Source of the DNA: Sulfidibacter corallicola
GTDB taxonomy: Bacteria; Acidobacteriota; Holophagae; Acanthopleuribacterales; Acanthopleuribacteraceae
DNA length: 64,000 nucleotides
Assembly (NCBI RefSeq): GCF_017498545.1
Contig: NZ_CP071793.1
Location: forward strand, 6,523,001-6,587,000
Direction: 5' to 3'
Position numbers and translations under genes: made by a program. Position 1 is the stretch's first letter; every line of letters starts with the position of its first letter. This document shows, piece after piece, positions 54,589 to 63,145 of this stretch. Under the pieces are notes generated by a model that saw nothing but the letters and a program-made list of their open reading frames with translations, searched no databases and was not told the DNA's origin.

Positions 54589-56055
54589 TCACCCGGCGAC
54601 CGGAATCCGTGCCCGCGGTTCCGGTCGTTGGGCCAGATCGCGGCACATGCCTCGAAAAATCACGAAATGAACCGGCACCAGCAGGTACCAGTACAGGCGA
54701 CCGATCAGGCCCTTGGGTCTGAAGGTCGCCGTTTGGCGTAGATGGGTTCGCCCGTCCCGTTGCAGGAATTCGAATTCGAGCCAGGCTTCTCCGGGCAGCT
54801 TCATCTCGGCGAACAGGACCAGGTGATCGCGCTTCTTGTCGGTGAGCGCCACCCGCCAGAAGTCGAGCGCATCGCCGATCACCAGGTGATGGGGATTGCG
54901 CCGTCCGCGCCGCAGGCCCACGCCGCCGATGAGTTTGTCGAGAAAGCCGCGAATTTCCCAAGCCCACCTCATGTACCAACCGTTCTGGCCGCCGATCGAC
55001 CATACCCGGCTCCTGGCCGCTTCCACGTCGCCCGTGACCGGGACCTCGCGAACGTCGCGCAGGATTCCATGGCGCGGCACGCCGACGAAGTCCAGGTAAT
55101 CGTCGCGGAGGGTGCCGCTGACGACCGCGTCCTTCCAGGAGCTGAGCACCTGGTTGTTTTCGATCTTGACCAGGGCTCGCTCCAGTGCCTCCTCGTAGGA
55201 AAGGCAGCGGTGGGGCACGATCGTCTCGATGTGGCGATCGCCGCACACCACTTCCGCCTTCATGCTGTCCACCAGGCTCTTGGCCAGGGAGTAGTTCGTC
55301 GACGTAATGAAGTAGAGCCAATACGACGAGAGGCGGGGCGTGAACACGGGCACGTCGAATATGTAGCGCTTCAAGCCGCGCACCTTGGCGTAGCGCAGCA
55401 GCATGTCTCGGTAGGTCATCACGTCGGGGCCGCCGATATCCAGGTTCCGATCGAAGCTTTCCTCGTGCAACAGGGCCGCCTGGAGGTAGAAGATCACATC
55501 CACGATCGCGATCGGCTGGCACTTGGTCTTGACCCAGCGCGGCGTGATCATGAACGGCAGCTTTTCCACCAGGTCGCGAATGATTTCAAAGGAGGCGCTG
55601 CCCGATCCGATGATGATCGCCGCGCGCAACACCGTCAGGGGAACTCGGCTGCGACCCAGGATCTCTTCCACGTTGAGTCGGGATTTCAAGTGGCGGGAAA
55701 GCCGTTCGTCGTTGGCGATACCGCCAAGGTAGATGATCTGCCGAGCTCGGGACCGATTGGCCCAGGCCGCGAACCGGTGTGCGCAGCGGGATTCCAATTC
55801 CTGGAAGGTTCCGGCCGAACTGCCCATCGAGTGCAGCAGGTAGTAGGCCGCGTCCACATCGCCGGGCACCGCATCCATGCTTTCCGGTTCCAGCAGGTCG
55901 GCTTCCACGATGGTCAGGTTGGGGTGGAGCGCTTCCTTGAAGGCGAATCGCCGTTTGTCGCGCATCAACGCGATCACCGAATGGCCGCCGTCCAGCAGCG
56001 CCGCCACCAGGCGACGCCCGATGTAGCCGTTGGCGCCCGTTACCAGCACGTTCAT
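54589..56055 (-). CDS. SDR-family NAD(P)-binding protein with C-terminal DUF2867
   Basis: 488 residues. Start 56055 (MNVLVTGANGYIGRRL) has GAGGAG upstream; a longer ORF start is unlikely. The N-terminal 300 residues form an atypical short-chain dehydrogenase with NAD(P) loop TGANGYIG. The usual YxxxK is not obvious, as in the YbjT/complex-I-subunit-like group. The C-terminal 150 residues (GWYMRWAWEIRGFLDKLIGG, then DALDFWRVAL) match the DUF2867 SRPBCC-like domain often fused to these proteins. Function unknown. Convergent with the efflux permease. Confidence 0.9.
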   Translation of the reverse strand: MNVLVTGANGYIGRRLVAALLDGGHSVIALMRDKRRFAFKEALHPNLTIVEADLLEPESMDAVPGDVDAAYYLLHSMGSSAGTFQELESRCAHRFAAWANRSRARQIIYLGGIANDERLSRHLKSRLNVEEILGRSRVPLTVLRAAIIIGSGSASFEIIRDLVEKLPFMITPRWVKTKCQPIAIVDVIFYLQAALLHEESFDRNLDIGGPDVMTYRDMLLRYAKVRGLKRYIFDVPVFTPRLSSYWLYFITSTNYSLAKSLVDSMKAEVVCGDRHIETIVPHRCLSYEEALERALVKIENNQVLSSWKDAVVSGTLRDDYLDFVGVPRHGILRDVREVPVTGDVEAARSRVWSIGGQNGWYMRWAWEIRGFLDKLIGGVGLRRGRRNPHHLVIGDALDFWRVALTDKKRDHLVLFAEMKLPGEAWLEFEFLQRDGRTHLRQTATFRPKGLIGRLYWYLLVPVHFVIFRGMCRDLAQRPEPRARIPVAG

Positions 56056-56191
56056 CGATCCACTCCTCGTGCACCTGTCCGAGATGCTTCTCACTTCGGT
56101 CGAAGCCCGCACGAAGCTTTAAAATGGGGAGCCGCGGCCAACCGGTGGCGGCCACCGGGGATGGTACCGAATTCGGTGACGGATGGCGACG

Positions 56192-56515
56192 TCAGTCCTC
56201 CAGGTCTTTTTTCATGCGGGCGAGCAGGTTGATGGCGCCGACCGCGTAATCGCTGATCCAACGGTCGAAGACTTCCTTGATCGGCAGCGGGTTGAGGTAG
56301 TTCCAGCGAAAACGTCCGCGCCGTTTGACGATGATGAGTTCGGCTTTTTCCAATACGCCGAGATGCTGCATCACGGTGCAGCGGTTGAGGTCCTCGAAGT
56401 GCTTGCACAGATCGCCCGTGGTCATCGGTTTCTGTTTCAGCAGGTCGAGCATTTTGCGCCTGCGCGCATCTCCCAGGGCCTTGAAAATGGCATCGTGCCT
56501 TTTTTCATTCGACAT
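56192..56515 (-). CDS. ArsR-family winged-helix repressor
   Basis: 107 residues. Winged helix with FKALGDARRRKMLDLLKQ, MTTGDLCKHF and the recognition helix in CTVMQHLGVLEKAEL. No metal-binding ELCVCDL motif, so this is the non-metal subgroup that is usually paired with SRPBCC/AHSA1 genes. Its start codon lies inside a perfect 24-bp palindrome, pointing to autoregulation and co-regulation of the divergent SRPBCC gene. Confidence 0.94.
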   Translation of the reverse strand: MSNEKRHDAIFKALGDARRRKMLDLLKQKPMTTGDLCKHFEDLNRCTVMQHLGVLEKAELIIVKRRGRFRWNYLNPLPIKEVFDRWISDYAVGAINLLARMKKDLED

Positions 56516-56535
56516 GTTATAACTTTATAACATGT
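56512..56535. promoter_or_regulatory. Perfect palindrome, operator of the ArsR/SRPBCC pair
   Basis: ACATGTTATAA (56512-56522), CT, TTATAACATGT (56525-56535): perfect 11-bp arms. It covers the arsR-type start codon and lies 32 bp before the SRPBCC start. This is the expected geometry for a repressor blocking both genes. Confidence 0.75.
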
Positions 56536-56566
56536 TCTGGTTTTGTCAAAGTAGATTGGAGGTATC

Positions 56567-57007
56567 ATGGAACTCGAATTTGAAGTCTACGCCAAGATCC
56601 AAAAGCCCGTTCACGAGGTGTTCGAGGCGGTCTACAATCCGGAAAAACTCAGCGGTTACTTCACCACCGGCGGTGCCAGCGCTCGTTTGGACGAAGGAAC
56701 CGAGGTGACTTGGGATTTTCACGACTATCCCGGTGCTTTCCCGGTCAAGGTCATCAAGACGGTGCCCAACGAGACGATCGTGTTCGAATGGGCCGACGAT
56801 CGCTCCGGTGACGAGACCCGCGTCGAAATGACGTTCGAAGAGCTCGATGGCGATGCGACGCTCGTCAAGATCAAAGAATCCGGCTGGAAGAAAACGCAGG
56901 AATCGCTGAAATACTCCTATGGCAACTGCATGGGCTGGTCGCAAATGCTCTGTTTTCTCAAGGTGTACGTCGAAGACGGCAAGAACCTGAGGACCTTCTT
57001 TTATTGA
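56567..57007 (+). CDS. SRPBCC (AHSA1-like) domain protein
   Basis: 146 residues, a single START/AHSA1 hydrophobic-cavity domain: FEVYAKIQKPVHEVFEAVYNPEKLSGYF at the N-terminus and a C-terminal long helix (YGNCMGWSQMLCFLKVYVE). Typical partner of the adjacent ArsR protein. The ligand is unknown. AT-rich promoter DNA and the palindrome lie between the two divergent genes. A GGAGGT box lies just before ATG 56567. Confidence 0.93.
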   Translation: MELEFEVYAKIQKPVHEVFEAVYNPEKLSGYFTTGGASARLDEGTEVTWDFHDYPGAFPVKVIKTVPNETIVFEWADDRSGDETRVEMTFEELDGDATLVKIKESGWKKTQESLKYSYGNCMGWSQMLCFLKVYVEDGKNLRTFFY

Positions 57008-57423
57008 CCGATACCGCGCTGCGTGTCCGGCTCGCCGTGAGGAACGCCTTTCCTCCGGCAGCGATCGATGCAATCGCCCCGCACCCCTTCATTTTCATCG
57101 GGGCACAGGGCACGCAGCGCTTGCGAAACACATCGGGCGGAGACGGTACCCTATGTGTGTCCCCGTGGCCGTGCGATGCGGATGTTCCTCGCGACGTTCG
57201 GTGTTTTCGGCGGGTGCATGCAGGGGTGTCCGATCGAGGTTTTTCGTGACACTCCTGTATGATTTATCTTACGGGTTGTGACGGAGGTGTAGAGAGAAGG
57301 CTATTGTTTTGAATATGTTACGAGTTGGCTCGTGGTCTGCTGCATGCACTGCCGGATGTGGGGCCAGGAACGGCAAGTCGATCCTGCCCTTCACGACGAC
57401 CGAGACTTTCTCGAGGTGCTGTA
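57008..57423. other. 416-bp intergenic region with a cloverleaf-like fold
   Basis: No supported gene. The first 110 nt can fold into the four-armed structure listed separately. Further right lies a more AT-rich stretch (57240-57330) that could hold the promoter of the hydrolase fusion gene. Confidence 0.45.
57016..57120. other. Predicted four-arm (cloverleaf-like) structure
   Basis: The closing stem GCGCTGCGTGTCC (57016-57028) pairs with GGGCACGCAGCGC (57108-57120), 13 bp with one T-G. Inside are three hairpins. Arm 1: GCCG-t-GAGGA (57034-57043) with TCCTCCGGC (57051-57059). Arm 2: GCGAT/ATCGC (57061-57065 and 57073-57077), 7-nt loop. Arm 3: CCCG (57078-57081) with CGGG (57099-57102). Not a tRNA: the closing stem is 13 bp and there is no T-loop motif. 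Confidence 0.4.
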
Positions 57424-59973
57424 ATGAGAACCACGATCTTTTGGATTCTGGCGGTATGGATGCTGGCCGCCCCCAGCCTGGCCAATGAACCCGCCACCTT
57501 GTATCTTCCCCATTTCACCTTCAAAAACGGCGATTGGCAGACCGACCTGGGGCTTCACAATCCGACCCTCAACCCTCAAACGGTGACCGTCCGAGCCTAT
57601 GACGGCCAGGGCAACCCTGCCGCACCGACCCAACTCGTCCTGCCTCCGTTTGGCGGCTACAACGGATCGATCACGGCGCTGATGCCGAACTTGGATATCG
57701 ATGCGGGTTGGCTCGAACTCGTTGCCGACACGGATCGGCTCAACGGGCAGATTCAAGTCACCGCGACGGGCAGCGGTGGCGCGACGACCGTGCCCTTGAA
57801 TCGCGAGGCGCACGATAACTTGATATTCACGGCGCTGAAACAGGGCGATGGTTGGGCCAGCGGGTTCGCGATCGTCAACACCGAGGACGAGGCCGCGGAA
57901 GTGGTCTTCCACCTCATGAATTGGCAGGGCCGCACCCTTGCCACCCGCAAAGAGACGTTGCCGGCCCGGGCCAAGTGGGTGGAAATGCTGTCGTCCTTCT
58001 TTGGGGCGGGCGACACTTATCCCGAGCGCATGGTGCTCACCGTGCAGAGTAGCGGTGCGCTCACCGGCCTGGCTCTTTCCTTCAAAGGCAATTCCGATCA
58101 AATCGTGGCGGTACCGGCCCAATCCTACGAGCCAGGTGCGGGCAGCGAAACCCTGGCCGCCAAGTTGAACGCGGCCCTGGCCGACACCATCCATCCCGAG
58201 TTCCAGGTCCACAACGCCCTCGTCGGCATCGAATCGCCGTCCATGGGTTTGCGCTGGCAGGGCGCGGCCGGACTGGCCGACCCCGCGACCGGTGAAACCA
58301 TGACCACACGGCACCCCTTCCGCCTGGCCTCGGTCGGCAAGACGATGACCGCCACCCTGATCCTAATGCTAGAGGAAGAGGGCAAGCTGGGGCTGGAAGA
58401 TCGGGCGATCGACCATCTCGGCGCGGATCTTCTGGCCGGGCTCCACCTGTTCGAGGGTGTCGACTACGGCGGCCACTTCACGATTCGCCAATTGCTCAAA
58501 CACACCTCCGGCCTAGGCGACCACCTGTTCGATGCAGACCGCAACGGCGACGGTCAGCCCGACCTGCTGGTCCACCTGTTCACCAACCCTGAAGAGCGCT
58601 GGGATCCCGCGAAGATCCTGGCCTATGCCCGCGAGAATACCGAATCCGTGGCGCCTCCCGGTGTCGTTCACCACTACTCCGATCTCGGCTACGTGTTGCT
58701 GGGCCTGATCGCCGAGCGCGTGAGCGGGCAGGCGTTGCACGTGGCGCTGCGCCAGCGGATATTCGATCCCTTGGGTATGCGCGAGACCTGGCTGGAGTAC
58801 CGTGAAGAGCCGGTGGGATCGGAGTCGCTTTCTCACTGCTTCTTCGACGACATCGACTACACCGACTTCCTGTCGCCCTCGATCGATTGGGGCGGTGGTG
58901 GCGAGGCCTCGACCCTCGACGATGTGATGATCTTTTTCAAGGCGCTGCTCAGTGGCGACGTGTTCCAGAACTCGGCCACCTTTCAGAAAATGCTGGATTT
59001 CGTGCCCAGCGACGAAGGTCAATACGGGCTCGGTATCGAGAAAATCGACATGCCCGGGCTTGGAACCATCATCGGCCACAGCGGCTTCTCGGGTTCCTTC
59101 ATGTACTACTGGGTCGAGGCGGACATCTATCTGGTGGGCACGACCAACCAGACGTTGTTCAGGTTCGAGAGCCAGCTTGCCGGAATCAACTGGGTGCTTC
59201 GCGGTGAGTGGATGGCATCCGACGGGGAGCCGGTCCTGCAGGAGGGCATGACCCCGGTGGGCGACGTGTCGCTGCAACACCTCTCCATCGAGGGGGCGGG
59301 ACCGACGGTCGTCTTCGAGAGCGGACTGGGAGGAACCATGCAGTCCTGGTCGCCGGTGCTGCGCCAAATCGGTGCGTCGGCACCCGTCTTCGCCTACAAC
59401 CGTGCCGGCTACGGGCAAAGCACCTTTGCGGGGGGCACGCGCGATGCGGCCACGATCGTGGGTGAGCTGCGGGCTCTGTTGCGCGCCAATGGACACCAAC
59501 CACCCTACATTTTGGTGGGGCACTCGCTCGGTGGACTCTACATGCAGTATTTCGCCAAGGCGTATCCCGAAGAGGTGGCCGGCCTGGTGTTGGTGGATTC
59601 CTCGATCGCCCGCCAGCAGGAGCTGGCGTGTGCCGAATTCCCGATCCTTTGCGAAGCCATGGGCGGCGGTGAAGAGGAGGACCTCCCACCGTTCGTGGCT
59701 GCGGAGGCTCTGGGCATTCCGGCCACGGGGCTTCAGGTCGAGGCGGCGGGGCCTTTTCCGGCCGTGCCGGGTGCGGTGCTCACTGCCGGCAAAAACGGTA
59801 TCGAAGCCTTTCCCGAGGTTCACGAATGGTGGTTGCGCCTTCAAACCGAGCTTGCTCGAAGCGGATCCTTCACGCACGTGATCGATCCACAGAGCGGCCA
59901 CCACCTCCAATTCGACAATCCCCAACTGGTGATCGAGGCGATCCACGGCGTCCTTCGCTCGGTGAATCGATAA
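57424..59973 (+). CDS. Secreted fusion: beta modules + serine beta-lactamase-like + alpha/beta hydrolase
   Basis: 849 residues. ATG 57424 follows GAGGTG. The signal peptide cleaves near APSLA/NE (residue 20). Residues 22-240 are two beta modules like those in the large Asp-box protein (LYLPHFTFKNGDWQTDLGLHN; IFTALKQGDGWASGFAIVN). Residues about 250-595 are a class C beta-lactamase/DD-peptidase-type domain: Ser303-x-x-Lys306 (ASVGKT) and Tyr418-Ser-Asp (YSDLGY, where YxN is usual). Residues about 610-849 are an alpha/beta hydrolase with nucleophile Ser701 (GHSLGG) and His826 or 827. Probably a periplasmic or secreted esterase/peptidase; substrate unknown. Confidence 0.88.
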   Translation: MRTTIFWILAVWMLAAPSLANEPATLYLPHFTFKNGDWQTDLGLHNPTLNPQTVTVRAYDGQGNPAAPTQLVLPPFGGYNGSITALMPNLDIDAGWLELVADTDRLNGQIQVTATGSGGATTVPLNREAHDNLIFTALKQGDGWASGFAIVNTEDEAAEVVFHLMNWQGRTLATRKETLPARAKWVEMLSSFFGAGDTYPERMVLTVQSSGALTGLALSFKGNSDQIVAVPAQSYEPGAGSETLAAKLNAALADTIHPEFQVHNALVGIESPSMGLRWQGAAGLADPATGETMTTRHPFRLASVGKTMTATLILMLEEEGKLGLEDRAIDHLGADLLAGLHLFEGVDYGGHFTIRQLLKHTSGLGDHLFDADRNGDGQPDLLVHLFTNPEERWDPAKILAYARENTESVAPPGVVHHYSDLGYVLLGLIAERVSGQALHVALRQRIFDPLGMRETWLEYREEPVGSESLSHCFFDDIDYTDFLSPSIDWGGGGEASTLDDVMIFFKALLSGDVFQNSATFQKMLDFVPSDEGQYGLGIEKIDMPGLGTIIGHSGFSGSFMYYWVEADIYLVGTTNQTLFRFESQLAGINWVLRGEWMASDGEPVLQEGMTPVGDVSLQHLSIEGAGPTVVFESGLGGTMQSWSPVLRQIGASAPVFAYNRAGYGQSTFAGGTRDAATIVGELRALLRANGHQPPYILVGHSLGGLYMQYFAKAYPEEVAGLVLVDSSIARQQELACAEFPILCEAMGGGEEEDLPPFVAAEALGIPATGLQVEAAGPFPAVPGAVLTAGKNGIEAFPEVHEWWLRLQTELARSGSFTHVIDPQSGHHLQFDNPQLVIEAIHGVLRSVNR

Positions 59974-60194
59974 CCGCAACGGGCCGCGTGGGAACTACCC
60001 GCGCGGTACCGTGCCTTCGGCCCTTCAGGGAAACGGCGTCAAGTGGTATCACAGATGGGGCCTTGTTGGCTTGCACTGATGACGGGCCTCTGCATCGGTG
60101 GGATCAAGTCATCAGATCGACTAAGCGATTTGACTCGATCGTTTTTGTGGCTGCATGGCATCCGTGTTGAGGACGTTTACTGCTGGGTAATGAA

Positions 60195-60208
60195 AAAGTA
60201 TATACTTT
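60195..60208. promoter_or_regulatory. Palindrome over a -10-like box upstream of the antitoxin
   Basis: AAAGTATATACTTT is a perfect 14-bp palindrome containing TATACT, 28 bp before the antitoxin ATG and just ahead of its AGGAGG. Ribbon-helix-helix antitoxins usually repress their own promoters at such sites. Confidence 0.55.
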
Positions 60209-60235
60209 GTGTGAACCTTTGTTGAGGAGGTGGGT

Positions 60236-60514
60236 ATGCCGAAGGAATCTGTTTTCACCATGAAACTGGAACCTGAGTTGCGAGCTGAGTTCATGGCCGA
60301 GGCGGAGGCTGCCCATAGACCGGCTTCCCAAATTGTCCGAGAATTGATGCGTGATTATATTCAACGCCAGCGTGAGGCACGGGAGTACGACGAATTCTTG
60401 CGTCGCAAGGTCGAGGCCGGTCGGCTCTCGATGCGTGCTGGATTGGGAAGATCGAATGAGGAAGTCGAAGCCGAATTCGCCGCAAGACGGGCCGGGGTGG
60501 CGAGCAAGCCGTGA
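60236..60514 (+). CDS. Ribbon-helix-helix antitoxin (ParD/CopG-like)
   Basis: 92 residues. ATG 60236 is 5 nt after AGGAGG (60225-60230). The N-terminal beta strand and two helices form a ribbon-helix-helix DNA-binding domain (SVFTMKLEPELRAEFMAEAE, then RPASQIVRELMRDYI). The C-terminal half (RRKVEAGRLSMRAGLGRSNEEVEAEF) resembles the toxin-neutralising tail of this family. The stop overlaps the GTG of a 30-codon remnant that looks like the start of a ParE toxin, so the antitoxin appears to have lost its partner. Confidence 0.88.
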   Translation: MPKESVFTMKLEPELRAEFMAEAEAAHRPASQIVRELMRDYIQRQREAREYDEFLRRKVEAGRLSMRAGLGRSNEEVEAEFAARRAGVASKP

Positions 60515-60603
60515 ACGTTGTTTGGACGCCAGATGCATGGATCGGTCTTTGGGGCATGGGAATGCCAGCCATCATCTCCCGAGCCGCAACCGTGCCCCCC
60601 TAA
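60511..60603 (+). pseudogene. Truncated ParE-like toxin remnant
   Basis: GTG 60511 overlaps the antitoxin stop (GTGA), the usual arrangement for these modules. The first nine residues, MNVVWTPDA, match the N-terminal strand of RelE/ParE toxins (V-x-W-T/S-P-x-A). The frame then runs through unrelated sequence to a stop at 60601-60603 after 30 codons. The break lies close to the end of the convergent ABC permease gene, suggesting a deletion or insertion there removed the rest of the toxin. Confidence 0.55.
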
Positions 60604-62261
60604 ACGGGAGGTCTGGCCCGAGCATAGTAATCTTCGAACTTGACGTAGAGAGCGGCCATGATCAAGATCCAAGCCGCGTAGGTCAATGCGGTGTGTTCCT
60701 CCATCAAATAAAAAAACAAAAGGCTTTGGGTGTTGCCGAGCTCGAGGTACAAAACCCCCGCCATTAGAATAGAGCAACCCAAAAACAGGGAGACCCAGGT
60801 CATGTGTTTGAAGGGAATCACTTTCCCCGTGATCGTGAGGAGCTTGAGGAACAGGGTCGAGATCACCATCACCGCAAGAAGGGCAGTTAAAACCAGTCCC
60901 GTTCGTTGTTTCCAATTCATCCAACCCAGCACCCCGTCGTCCATGTAGCGATTTACCACCTCGAATAAGAACTCGTTCACGGGTTCATTTGGGTGTCGGA
61001 GGGTCCATTCGTGAAAAAGATCTTCCATTGCCGCTTCCGAGAGGTGCACTCCGAAAAAGTCCCGGATCTTTCGCCGGGTTTGATGAAAGGCGAATGCCTT
61101 CGATGGATCCTGACCGGGATCGTATGGGTTGTAGGCGACGATGTCGCCGATCACGGGCAGTGTCAGTGGCCGATGTCGTTCGTTACCCAACACGATGTCG
61201 GGAACGGCATCCTTTTTTTCGCAGGTCATGAAGGCATTTGGCAGATGGCGTCCCAGATTCTCGCTCTGAACTCGTGAGGAACCGTCCAAAAAATGGACTG
61301 ACCATAGCCGATCTACCTGTGCCAGGGATAAAGCGGTGACTATCAGGACTACCCATGTGGGCAAAAGGGTGAGGCGACAGCTCAGCCGCGGAGAGAACGG
61401 CAAGTGGGCGTAGTAGCCACGATAGATGATGCCAAGCAAGGATAATTGAGAAAACAGGAATGCCATCCAGGCGATCCACATACCGTAAATGAAGCCTCTT
61501 CCGTCGTTCACGAACCAAAAACCAGTTCCACCAATGGGTACCAGAAAGGTGGCGGTCGGGAACAGCCATCGAGGGTAGATCACCGACACATGGCTATGCC
61601 ACAAGCCTGTTTCGGTTGAATCGTTCACTGAACGGCGACCGCGCCATCGGGACTTGAGGTCCGCCTTTGATCTGAATCGTTCTCGTGGAACGGCGCCCTT
61701 TCGGATGAGCCAGAGGCCTGAAGCAAACGTCAGGGGTCCGATGGGCAGCAGGAGATAGGCCACGACCGGATCAAGCCATATGCCTGCATTGATGCCGAGC
61801 GTGAGCATGAGGACGGACCGCTGAACAGCGGGTTCGCACATAATGGTTCCATCCTGCTCCCGGGTCGGCTTCGCGAAGACGGCGAGAGTCGTGATTGCGG
61901 CCACCACCGTACTGATTTGTGCCGAAACCTGCCACACGATCGCTCCACCGAAGCGAAACGCCAAGGCGATAGCTACGAGGAATCCCCCTGGGACGAGGTA
62001 CGCCATTGGGGTCAATAGGTTTGCCATTTCAATCTGACGGCGCGTCAAGGGAAGGGTGCCTTCTAAGAGGCCTCGCCGAGGGAAAGGCAATCCGATGGCG
62101 AACAGTAGAAGCGCCACCAGGGACCAGATGACCAAGTCGGGTCGCGACGCGTGCAGATGGGTACCGGAATACACAAGCAACAAAATGGGAAACAGGATGA
62201 GGAATGCGATTCCCTTACGAGAGGCTTCGCATTTGACGTTGAAAAACAGGAAGTCACTCAT
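60600..62261 (-). CDS. ABC transporter permease, multi-TM
   Basis: 553 residues from MSDFLFFNVKCEASRKGI. About ten or more hydrophobic segments in two groups, flanking a soluble stretch (about 330-440) with HRPLTLPVIGDIVAYNP and SKAFAFHQTRRKIRDFFGV. ATG 62261 overlaps the stop of the ATPase gene (ATGA). No close family is recognised beyond ABC-2-like export permeases found with YtrB-type ATPases. Substrate unknown; cell-envelope stress or lipid/antibiotic export is typical of such GntR-linked systems. Confidence 0.85.
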   Translation of the reverse strand: MSDFLFFNVKCEASRKGIAFLILFPILLLVYSGTHLHASRPDLVIWSLVALLLFAIGLPFPRRGLLEGTLPLTRRQIEMANLLTPMAYLVPGGFLVAIALAFRFGGAIVWQVSAQISTVVAAITTLAVFAKPTREQDGTIMCEPAVQRSVLMLTLGINAGIWLDPVVAYLLLPIGPLTFASGLWLIRKGAVPRERFRSKADLKSRWRGRRSVNDSTETGLWHSHVSVIYPRWLFPTATFLVPIGGTGFWFVNDGRGFIYGMWIAWMAFLFSQLSLLGIIYRGYYAHLPFSPRLSCRLTLLPTWVVLIVTALSLAQVDRLWSVHFLDGSSRVQSENLGRHLPNAFMTCEKKDAVPDIVLGNERHRPLTLPVIGDIVAYNPYDPGQDPSKAFAFHQTRRKIRDFFGVHLSEAAMEDLFHEWTLRHPNEPVNEFLFEVVNRYMDDGVLGWMNWKQRTGLVLTALLAVMVISTLFLKLLTITGKVIPFKHMTWVSLFLGCSILMAGVLYLELGNTQSLLFFYLMEEHTALTYAAWILIMAALYVKFEDYYARARPPV

Positions 62262-63145
62262 GCGCCTGTCCCCAACAACTTCAGAAAGAATTCCTCGAGA
62301 GTCAAGGATTCGAGATGGGCATCGATTTGCGGGCAATGGGTTTCGATCCGGGTCGTCAATTCTTGCCGGGTTTTGGCAAACAGTGCCTGTATTTCTCCTT
62401 CGACAGACTCGACCTTCAAACAGCCTTCGAAATGATTCAATACTCCTTGGCCGTGTTCCGCCGAGAAACGGAGCAAAGTGGTGGTTTCGGCCATGTTGGC
62501 AAGATCGGCTTCGAAGCGGATGTGGCCCTGGTCGAGAAACGCGACCTGTTGCACCAATCGCTGGACATCGTCCAACTGATGACTCGACACGATCAGGGTC
62601 GTTTCGTGTGTGGCGAGGTGTTCCACGATGACCGACAGAAAGGTACGCCTTGCGACGGGATCGAGATTGGCCGTCGGTTCGTCCAAAATCAGAAATTCCG
62701 GGTGATGGGCCAAGGCACAGGCCAAGGACAGTTGGGCTTTCCTTCCGGTCGACAGCTCGGCCCAGACCTGTTCCTCCCGTAATTCGAAGGCGTTCGCGAG
62801 GCGGTTGAAATACTTCAAATCCCAAGTGGGATAGAGGTTTCGGTGCAGTTCCGCGAGATCGAATCCCGACATGCGCATGGGATAGACTTGGCCTCCGACG
62901 ACGCTGCCGATCCGCCGCTTGACTTCGACAGGATCTCGAACCGGATCCTTGCCAAAAATACGTACGGACCCTTTCGCTGGGCGAAGAATACCCAACAACA
63001 ATTGAATCAGGGTGGTTTTCCCGGCCCCGTTTCGGCCCAGGAGACCGACTGCCGATCCGGGTGTCAGGGACAGGTCGAGACCGTTCAGCACCGGTTCGGA
63101 ATAGCTGTAGCCGAATTCGAGGCGTTCAATTTCCACGATGGCCAT
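62258..63145 (-). CDS. ABC transporter ATP-binding protein (YtrB-like)
   Basis: 295 residues. Walker A GRNGAGKT (37-44), signature LSTGRKAQ in place of LSGGQ (a variant usual in this subfamily), Walker B FLILDEPTANLDP and H-loop SSHQLDD. The 60-residue C-terminal tail is also typical. It powers the permease encoded immediately downstream. It overlaps the GntR gene by 20 nt and the permease gene by 4 nt, so the three genes form one transcript. Confidence 0.95.
   Translation of the reverse strand: MAIVEIERLEFGYSYSEPVLNGLDLSLTPGSAVGLLGRNGAGKTTLIQLLLGILRPAKGSVRIFGKDPVRDPVEVKRRIGSVVGGQVYPMRMSGFDLAELHRNLYPTWDLKYFNRLANAFELREEQVWAELSTGRKAQLSLACALAHHPEFLILDEPTANLDPVARRTFLSVIVEHLATHETTLIVSSHQLDDVQRLVQQVAFLDQGHIRFEADLANMAETTTLLRFSAEHGQGVLNHFEGCLKVESVEGEIQALFAKTRQELTTRIETHCPQIDAHLESLTLEEFFLKLLGTGA

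Noticed and set aside
57016..57120. tRNA gene or integron attC site for the cloverleaf-like fold
   Set aside because: The closing stem is 13 bp, there is no TTCGA T-loop or CCA end, and no GTTRRRY/RYYYAAC core-site pair.
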